Shown here one piece after another: positions 25,091 to 33,887 of a stretch of 64,000 bases of DNA (position 1 is the first letter of the stretch; each line of letters starts with the position of its first letter). The position numbers and the translations under genes were made by a program. Source of the stretch: Linyphia triangularis (Eukaryota > Arthropoda > Arachnida > Araneae > Linyphiidae). The stretch covers positions 28,695,933 to 28,759,932 of the forward strand of contig OZ021724.1 in NCBI GenBank assembly GCA_963978545.1, given 5' to 3'. A model generated the notes under the pieces. The model was not told the DNA's origin. It saw nothing but the letters and a program-made list of their open reading frames with translations, and did no database searches.

Positions 25091-26194
25091 ATACTTTTAT
25101 AATGTTGATGTTTCCAGATACAGAATATAAAAGAACTGTTTCCAAACTACATTGCATGCATTAAAAAAATCCATAAAACCTTCTCTTTTTTTTTAAATTT
25201 TGATGTTTGCTCTTATCAGCATAAAACTCGAAAATTATGAGAAATTACAAAAAAATGTGAAAATGAATGGTCATTAAGCTCCATCTTCTTGTAGGAGTAG
25301 GAAGCAGAAAATTTTAGGAGAGTAATACTATTGGTAAATGAAAAAAACAAAGAAAAAACAGGAGATTTCTTGGTCTTTAGCAGGATTTTTTTTTTAACCA
25401 CTTTAATATATAGTAAACCAATTATCAAAACATGTAATTAAATTTATCAAAATAAAAGACCAAAGCATACAAAAGTATTAAATTCTAGCATATAAATAAC
25501 ACACATTGAAAAATCCTCTAAATACATTTAAATGGAATGTTCTTTGTGATAATCTTGGTTTAATGATGTTTTATCTATAAGTTTTAACCAAATTTTTTAT
25601 GCGTTACTTTGGTTTGTTTAACTTTAGTACAATTTCTTGTGATACAACAAATTTTACAATTAGAAAATTGAACTGAAATTAGAAAAAATATTTAGTAGCA
25701 AAAGTAATGCTTATTGAAAGCTGTTTAATGAATTTATTACAATTAAAAAATTTGTGTAGCATTTGGATTATTTATTTCTTGAAGTAACAAAATAAAGAAG
25801 ATTAAAAAAAAAAAAAATTCAATTATTTACGGAATCCAAAAAGAATTTTATACTTTTCCATTTCGCCGGCGCAGATGATAAAGTCGCCAAAAATGATAAA
25901 ACTGACGCCAAAAGAAATATATCTCTCCCCACCCGCAGTAAAAAATTCTCAGAACTAACATTAAATAAAATATTGTTTTGTGTGATTTGCAGCATTATTA
26001 AAATTTTTAGGTGTACATTGTGTGTTGTCGCCAATAAAATCTGCTTGGCAAGATTTGCGCTGGCAAAATGAAACAGTACCAAAAATTTTATGATCCTGGA
26101 TATGAACTTTCAATCCTTTCAGCTTCGATCCTATGTATGTTTAAATTCTTTATATTAACTTCAATTTTGTTTGTATGCGTGTGTCAGTTTTTTA
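25091..26194. other. AT-rich non-coding stretch
   Basis: Minus-strand open frames of 70 codons (25216-25428) and 87 codons (25819-26082) have no recognisable motif; the latter spans a slightly GC-richer block (25860-26070) and is the better of the two, but I cannot support a gene. No repeat identified. Confidence 0.3.
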
Positions 26195-26530
26195 GATGAC
26201 AATGTATTCAATCAATTTCGGGGTCTGTCACTAAAAGACCACTTTTATACACATGCTTCTAAAGTCGCTTCAGAGGACTAACTCACTCAGCGTCATCGAG
26301 CTGAAAGCTGGCAGAGAGAAGGCATTTTCCTTGATAGCGAATCCATCACAATTTTCGGTCTATTACTAAAAGTCCGCTTTTACTCAAGTTTCTATTTATT
26401 GCTTCTGAATCTAATTATACCATTTACAGCCATAAAAGGCATTGTATCAAGTTTTAGAGGCTGTCACTTAAAGGTCGATTTTACACATGCTTCTATTAGC
26501 GTTGCGTAGAACTAATAAACCTACTTCCGA
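26195..26530 (-). repeat. Unclassified interspersed repeat, copy C, with internal tandem units
   Basis: The reverse complement of 26195-26345 carries the same blocks as copies A and B: 'gtgacagaccccgaaatt', 'gaatacattgtcatct', 'gccagctttcagctcgat' and 'gagtgagttagtcctctga'. On the plus strand a unit containing 'ctgtcactaaaagaccactttta...acacatgcttcta' is repeated near 26220, 26357 and 26456, so this copy has been partly duplicated. Confidence 0.55.
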
Positions 26531-27832
26531 TCAAGGTGACACTTAAAAAATATACTCTTTGTCATTGGCTTTTCAAGTTTGGAGACAAAAATAATTAGTT
26601 CATCTCAAGGTATAGATAGTTTTCTCCGTAGTGTTCAAACTCTATGGAAAAGCAATCTGAACTAAAATCACTTAAGTTGTAATGCTTCTGAAAGTTGACA
26701 ACGTATATAAAATATTTATAACAAAAAACTTGTTTTGATAGGTTAATTTTTTGCGCCTATTTTATGAGCTTATCTAAGTAGTTTAAGCTGATATTATAGC
26801 CATGAGAATTTCGGTGACTTTCCTTTTCTATATCAAAAAGACATTTATCAGTTGCTTTTTGTTACGCTACTTTTACTATTATATCCCTATATGAATAATG
26901 GTGTGATATATGGACAAGAATATATAAAAGAATAAAAATATAATGCAGTATTTAATGGAATTCTATTCACCAACAATCTTAGGAGGATATGTTTTTTTTG
27001 CAAGCTGATACTATAAAAAAATAATAATAAGTATTTTTCTTCAATGTATAGACGAAAGTATGTCGATAAATAAAATACTTGATAACAATAAATGTTAGCA
27101 GATATTTGTAACAGCTATATCTGCTATAAAAATCTATTGTATTGTAACACATATTTTAGTGTACTGTAGCTAATATAAGGAAGAATTACTAAGAAAGAAG
27201 ATCGCAAAAATACCTTCCTGTTACACCATAACTCATTGAATATTTATAAGAACGGCACTGAACCTGATAAAAGAATTTAAGTTTGCAAAATAAAAATAGT
27301 TTTTCGTACGTTAAACATCTTATAAGCTCTAGGGGAATGAAAAAAAAAATTACTTATCTCGAACCTTTTATTTAAAGTATGGATTTATAAGAGAGAAATA
27401 TCATCTCCAGATAATCAATAATATACATGTGCATAAAACAGAGAAATTTTTATTTAACTGCTTAGGACAATAGGAACTTAATATCACAAAAATCTTGAGA
27501 CACTATATTAATAGGAACAAATACAACTTAAAAAAAAAAACAAAAAAAAACTCGCAGCTTATAAAAAGTCAAAAAAAGCATTACAAGATTTTATTTTGGT
27601 GAGAGACACTCACTTGAATTTAAATTGTGTTCATATTAAACAGAAGAAATACACTTTTAGATTTATTTTGGCATTAAATATCAAATCGTGGCGAAAATTA
27701 TATCTTTCTTTATACTTATAGACCTTTCCGTCGAGGAATTTCTCCAGTCTTTCCAGAAACCAATCCCATCGATTTTACAAATGAACAGAGAATTATTCTA
27801 AAAGTTTTAGAAAACGCTATACTTCCCCCACT
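26531..27832. other. AT-rich non-coding stretch
   Basis: No gene, repeat or RNA gene recognised. A-rich runs near 27342 and 27530-27550. Confidence 0.4.
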
Positions 27833-28140
27833 CTAGTACTCATTATTTATTTTGAAAACTTCAGCCATTTGATGACTGGCTCCACTCAGCCGCCCAATTA
27901 GCGATCCTGAAACCAAAGAATGGAATCTACTTAATAACCTTATGCGTCCCGTGATGCCACCGTTATTTTGCAAATAAACTGGATTAGAATTCAGAAGATG
28001 GTCTTCCGAGAAAATGCGAAGCCCCCTTCGGTAGCTCACCTGCAATAATTGGAATTGCATCACGTGTCTCTTTGCAATTCTGAATGGAAATTCAAATGCG
28101 TTAATCATAAGGATTAGAATGTCACTTTGAGGAAATTATT
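27833..28140 (-). other. GC-elevated block with 91-codon open frame and a splice-donor-like site
   Basis: A minus-strand frame (27833-28108) lies in a block of higher GC than its surroundings. Within it, on the minus strand, ttgcag|gtgagc near 28037-28045 is a very good splice-donor match, so a short exon ending there (FRIAKRHVMQFQLLQ at the junction) is conceivable, with the rest of the frame being intron. No domain or family is recognised; it could be chance. Confidence 0.2.
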
Positions 28141-28289
28141 AATGACCATTTTGATGTAGGAAAGGGTTGCGAGTTTTGACTAGTTTTATGATTTCATGCG
28201 CGATGAGGAATTCTTTAGGTTACGATGTGTGTGCTTTCAGGTGTCCATTATAAAGCATAATCATAATTCAAGAATATCCTCACATATAC

Positions 28290-28870
28290 TGGAACTGAAG
28301 TAACTATAACAGAGAAATGAAGTAACAATAAGAGATATTAAGTGAGAAATAAAGTAACAATAAGAGAGAAATGAAGTAACAGTAAGGATACAATGAAGAA
28401 GAAATGCAATAAGTGAGAAATAAAAAAACAAAAAGAAACAATAAAAGGGAAATGGAGTAACAATGAGAGGAAAATATAGTAACAGTAAGAGACAATTAAA
28501 CAAAAATAAAGTAACAATAAGAGAGAAATGAATTAACAATAAGAGATATTAAGAGAGAAATGAAGTGACAATAAGAGAGAAATGAAGTAACAATACTGTT
28601 AGAATGAAGACGAAATGCAGTAGCAATAAGTGGGAAATAAAAAAAACAATAAGAGATAACAAAAGCAAAATGAAAAAACAATAAAAGAGAATTGGAGTAA
28701 CAATAAGAGATAAATATAGTAACAGTAAGAAACAATTAAATGGAAATGAAGTAACAATAAGAGAGAAATTAATTAAAAATAAAAGATATTAAGACAGAAA
28801 TGAAGTAACAGCAAGAGAAAAATGACATAAGAAGCAATAGGAGAGAAATGAAGTGTTAATAAGGGGCAAC
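28290..28870 (+). repeat. Purine-rich minisatellite, ~22-bp unit with ~240-bp higher order
   Basis: Built from variants of 'gaagtaacaataagagagaaat'. The top strand is almost free of pyrimidine runs. A larger period is visible: 'aaatgcaataagtgagaaat' near 28403 and 'gggaaatggagtaacaatga' near 28447 recur in variant form near 28613-28630 and 28687. Open frames on the minus strand are low-complexity Ser/Phe/Ile/Tyr translations of this array and are not genes. Confidence 0.9.
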
Positions 28871-29906
28871 ATTAATAATGTGAAACTAAAAAAAATATTC
28901 CCAAAACTAAATATCAAAAGGTTACGAAAGACATCAATTGGTAATTAATTTTCCAAAACAAATATAAAATCTCTCAGACGTTCATGGATAACAGTCTCAT
29001 TTAAGATAACATACCCACACTACTTTCCATAAAGACCGGAATAGGCTAGTGCACAATGACCATACAAACTTTCTACCTTCCTGAATACTAGGATGCCGAA
29101 TATACATACATCTCAGGAAGTTATATTAGAAGAGTTAATTGGAAAAAAATGCTTACTAAAATTTTACAGCGAAACACGGGTGTGCGGTTTTCAATAAGTG
29201 AAAATATTCTTCACCTAATCAAATGGGATGCAACAGCTTTCACAATCTCATTAATGTTTATCAAATTACGATCATTATATTAAAGTTCATTAAATATTTT
29301 ATCGTTTAAAAGAAATTAAGGGAAAAAGCACACTGATACAAAAGTAGCACAAAATTCAAATATATTCTGGTAATATGATATTGATGTATTTCTGAAAATC
29401 CAGAAAAGGACTTAATATTCATTATTTATATTTGTAGGCTTCAATATACTTTTAAACTAATATATTTTCTGCTTTAAAACTAATAACTTTATTTTCAATA
29501 AAAATTCAAAAAAAAAAAATTTAGAAATCTTTTTTTAATACAAATTAAAATTGCAACTGATACCCCGACGTTTTAGGGAAATGATTTCGAACAATTATTG
29601 TACTTTATTATTTAATAATTAGTTCCAAACAAATTAGACTAAATCAATTTAGGAATTATGAAGAGAGCCTTTCTTGTTTCTTCAAATTTCTGTGATATTT
29701 CCAGCATGTTATTTAATAAAATCCTGGAAATATCACGGAAATAATTTCTTTTAATATTTTTGGGCTGCAAAATACATCTGAGACCCCACGAATAACGCTA
29801 TTAAGTATAACTTACCAACCACAATATGTTCTTTTAACAGATTCAACACAACAGATAAAACACATTGGAAATCACAGCTTTCTGACACCCTGTGAACAGG
29901 ACCCAG
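28871..29906. other. AT-rich non-coding stretch
   Basis: No gene seen. A short inverted pair occurs near 29690-29742 (tgatatttccag and ctggaaatatca). Otherwise unremarkable. Confidence 0.4.
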
Positions 29907-30165
29907 CGAAAACACAAATCTTTCTAAAAGTTAGCATAAACATTCACCTTAACCAGCATTTGCTTTAATATTCATGCTCACCTATTTCGTTTGGTGGGTC
30001 CCCATTTAATACAAAAATATTTGATTTTTATCCGGTACAGCAAGAAAAGATGCCAAATAATATTTTTAACTCACATATAAAATTTGATTCTAATGAGGTT
30101 TCATCTCCTGCCTTCTAACACTCATTGTGTTATTTTTTGCTTTATCAAAGCGGGTTTCAAGAGTA

Positions 30166-30201
<36 letters not shown>

Positions 30202-30505
30202 GGTGAAAGATCTCACATGTTTTGTTTGTGGTAAAATATACATGCAAAAAAAAAACTATTAACGTAATTGCGAACACACAAATCATTGTACAAGTTAGAA
30301 TAAACATTCACCTTAACCACTATTTGCTTAAATATTCATAGTTTTCTATTTCGTTAGGCAGTATGAGTATTAAGGTGGGTCCCTGTTGTATGTAAAAATA
30401 TCCGATTTTTATCCGCTACAGCAATAAACGGTGCCAAATAATATTTTAAACTCGCTTATAAAATGTAATTTGAAAGGGATATCATCTTCTGCCTCCGGAT
30501 TGATT
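29907..30505 (+). repeat. Duplicated ~215-bp segment with 365-bp spacing
   Basis: 'ataaacattcaccttaacca' near 29937 recurs near 30301; both are followed by 'tatttcgtt', 'ggtgggtccc', 'gatttttatccg', 'tacagcaa' and 'gccaaataatattt' in order. Copy 1 is about 29907-30120, copy 2 about 30271-30505; copy 2 carries an extra ~20 bp (gcagtatgagtattaagg). The spacer contains a 29-T run. Not coding. Confidence 0.75.
30170..30198. repeat. Poly(T) tract
   Basis: About 29 consecutive T, between the two copies of the duplicated segment. Confidence 0.9.
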
Positions 30506-31759
30506 TTAGAGAATATGTATTTTTTTTAAACTTCTTTTTGTTGAGTTATAACAGAATGATTAAAAAGCTTTAAAATGAGTGAATATGAAACAAATTTAAA
30601 ATGTAAGAGTAACATTTATTTATTACTACAAAATATGGAAGAAACAACATTTATATTGTTATTTCTTTTATAATACATCACATAACGTGAAAACATTTCT
30701 TGCTATCGAATTTCGCCATGGATTTTTGTGACTATATTTTATGAAGCCTTCTCTTTAAGATTTTTTTCGCATTATGGGTAAAGCTTCTGTCACAGCCTTC
30801 ACTACCTTTTAAACAGCTTGTGTGTGACATGGCAAGGTTGGTAAAAAAAAGTTATCTAGCTTTTTCAGTAACAAACAATTGGATGTATTCATTAGAAATG
30901 GATTTCTATATTGGTGGATCTCAGATATATCTTCGTGCTAGACAATAAAACCTGAGTTAGTAGATGCATTCCATTTTACAGGGGGGAGATGAAATAGTCG
31001 TGGTTTGTTTTCCTGTATGCTGTGGGCTTTCCAGTTCACGAATATGCAATTTAGAGTCTATCAATATTGCAATAAATAAATTTTCAGGCTGTGTGAAATA
31101 ATTGTTTCTTTGAATTATTGGATCTCTTTTGGCTCTCAGTTCTGTGGGAAGTATGTAGTTGCTGCGATAATTTTGAACAAGTACTGTGTTACTCCATTTT
31201 TAAAAACGTTACTATAATTACTAAACTTTCAGAAGGTGATTTCCATTGAAAAGTAAGAAGGTAGAATTATATTTTAAATAGTTATTCACCGAGCATTATT
31301 TGGCTGTTAACGCCTAGTAATTTGTTTGCTAAATCCTTAGGAATTAGCCTATTGAAGTCGCTAAGGCTATTCTGTACAAATATGTTTGGTTTGCGTTAAT
31401 ACCTTTAAAAGAAAACTCAGGTATTTATGTTTAGATACTTTGAAATCGAACCATGGACTTTTTTCTCACTTTTCTTGACCTTTTCCGGTTGGCCCTGAAC
31501 ATTTAATGGATCCCTATGTGCTACCATCAGTAAGTAGAAACAAGTGTCGTAAGGGTAATTCTTTCACAAACAGTAGGGAGATAAACACTGTAATGCTTGG
31601 TTTAACTTTTTTTTAAAAACAAACATATGACATCTCTGTATTTACCAAAGTTCACGCTTGGGTTATATTCCAAGATGGTATAATCTAACCCAAGAACATT
31701 GATCCTGTTTCCGTTATGAAATATGTTCTTCAAGAATGCTTTGAGTATTCATTTCGCCC
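30506..31759. other. Non-coding stretch
   Basis: GC is slightly higher around 30890-31060 and 31460-31700 than in flanking DNA but no frame longer than 60 codons or motif is seen. Confidence 0.35.
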
Positions 31760-31789
31760 TCTATTTCTGATATAAAGTTTATCTTTTCG

Positions 31790-32480
31790 ACGAATGTAAA
31801 AATGAAATTTCTCATAGTTCTGACTTTCTAATGAGAAATTTTACTTCATCGGAATAGCTGCAGTTATTCTATCTCCACTCGAAGAATTGAATTTGATCTT
31901 CACTTGCACTTCAAAATGTATCCTGTTTTATCTTGAAGGTAAAGAAGTGAAATTTCTCATTACCTCCACTTTCCAATGAGAAAATGACCTTCTTCATGAT
32001 AACTGCAGTTAGTGATTCTTTTTTCATCGTTACTTGCAAAAAGTTGAATTTGATATTCACTTACACAATGAAATATATCGTATTATCAGTGAAGATTAAA
32101 TTCCTCTCTTTCTAAGTTTCTGTTCCTGGTAAGGAAGTGAAATTTCTCATTACCTCTACTTTCCAATGAGAAATTGTACTTCTTTGTGATATCTGCAGTT
32201 GCTTATTGATCTTCACCAAAAAGAAATATTTATTTTATGAAATATGCAATTGGATAGAGTACTAGCATTCAAACATCTTTCATACTCACTTCACCTTTGA
32301 TGATTTTCACTTCGAAATGTATCCTGTCTTTCTTTGAGATGAAGAAATTAAATTTATCATTATCTTTACTATCCAATGAGATATTTCACTTCTTTGAAAT
32401 ATCTGCAGTTGCTTAATGATCTTCATCTGAAAGAAGCATTTATTTTGTGAAATATGAAATTGGAAAGAGCATTTATGACA
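31790..32480 (+). repeat. Four spaced repeats, each with an internal hairpin
   Basis: Near 31801, 31948, 32138 and 32346 the sequence runs 'tgaaatttctcatt', a spacer of about 13 nt ending in 'ctttcc', then 'aatgagaaatt', giving an 11-bp inverted repeat (weaker in copy 4). Each hairpin is followed by 'ctgcagtt' and, variably, 'tgatcttcac'. Spacings are about 147, 190 and 208 bp. No coding capacity. The conserved hairpin inside otherwise diverged units is notable. Confidence 0.75.
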
Positions 32481-33368
32481 ATTGTAATGTGTAGCGATCG
32501 TTGGAGTAAATTAGTAGTGCTGGAAAATAGGTACTAAACTTTGGAATCTTCTAAATACGTAAGAAAAATTTTAAAACTGTATCTACATTTTTTATTGAGT
32601 TATGCGACATTTTAGGCTGGATGATGTAGAATCTTCTTATGAAATGAAAACTTGAAATAGATTTTTCTCACTGGTTTCTTTCTTGTTGATGTTAGGTTTT
32701 TTTGAAACGCTAAGGCTTTTTTTCTAATTAATGAAGAAATCTTAAATTTATATGGAATGTTGTAAAATATGTCTATTTTATAAATTGGCATTCTAACTAA
32801 CAAAATAGGTTGTAGTTTTTATTTTTGTAACTCTAAAGTAAAATTATTGTAGATTTATACATTTTTTTTTTTGTATGAATAAACATTTATATTATAATTA
32901 ATTACTATGAGTATTCCATATTTTAATACCGATTCTTATATAATATAGTTCAAAGAATAATATTGTTCTTTCATGTAAATTAAAATAAGAAACATTTTTT
33001 TTTTTTTTTCTAAAAATACAATACTAAAAAAAAAGTTTAGATGGTAGTATCTTCTTAGCATTCCAGGACTTTTTTGATAATGTTAACATTAATGGGTTAC
33101 CAATCAATTAAATCCAAAAGTTACTTTCTATGTCCCTTGTGTCGCCAATGTTTTGTTTTGAACAATACTTCTTCATAAACCTCATTTGCAATGAGTGTTC
33201 GAAATATCTATTTATCTAATGTTGTACTATGCTATTATGTTCTCTATACAGCTAAAATAAAAGTATTTTTTATAATTTGTCAAACCGTCCTACTTCAGAA
33301 AACTTATTTTGGTTAAATCACGTGTTGACAGAAAATGCGGCAAAAGTAAGCTCCTTAAATAAAAATAA
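32481..33368. other. AT-rich non-coding stretch
   Basis: No gene supported; a 63-codon minus frame (32612-32803) is Lys/Ile/Phe-rich. The right edge (ATAA, 33365-33368) is one copy of the target duplication of the LTR element. Confidence 0.4.
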
Positions 33369-33835
33369 TGTTACGAATTTTTCCGCTGAGGCAATGATGG
33401 TACAGTTTTAACGGTATAAAAATATTTATTCTCTCTTCAGAAAACTCACAAAATTTATTCACAGGCAACAGTTTAATTACTCTCAAGCTTCAACACAAGC
33501 TTCAACAAAAATAACTTCGAATTCAGCGATTATACAAGCTCACTCCAATAGGTAAACAAAGCGATCAGCTTTCAACGAAATCCGAAGTCAATCTGAAAAC
33601 TTTCCCGTTCTCCAGTCTTTTTATATACAAGCGCGTGAGACATTCTCGAAATTTCCAGCCAATTCATCGGAAACGAAATATCTCGAAACTTCTCGAATGC
33701 TTTAGGTGTTGCCACCTTTTTCTAACTTGTATAATCGCTATTAATTAATAAATAAAATAAGATAAAAATAAATTACAATAGAATTTTGAAATAATACGTC
33801 ACTATTTACAATATATACAGACAATTTGTGCAACA
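33369..33835 (-). repeat. 3' LTR (467 bp)
   Basis: Pairs with 36509-36963. Differences: a/c in 'gttttaacgg' versus 'gttttcacgg', c/t in 'cactccaata', g/t in 'ccgaagtc', and a 12-bp tandem duplication making 'caagcttcaacacaagcttc'. A polyadenylation signal AATAAA lies on the minus strand at 33425-33430. The TATA-like box is at 33617-33627. Confidence 0.93.
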
Positions 33836-33848
33836 TTTCCCCCTTCTT
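33836..33848 (-). other. Polypurine tract
   Basis: Minus-strand AAGAAGGGGGAAA directly abuts the 3' LTR, where plus-strand DNA synthesis would be primed. Confidence 0.85.
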
Positions 33849-33887
33849 AAAGACTGCACGTCCCGGGCAATGAAGTCCTTAAGCCAT

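Noticed and set aside
28261..28735. Three minus-strand Ser/Phe/Ile/Leu-rich frames resembling membrane proteins
   Set aside because: Low-complexity translation of the purine-rich minisatellite.
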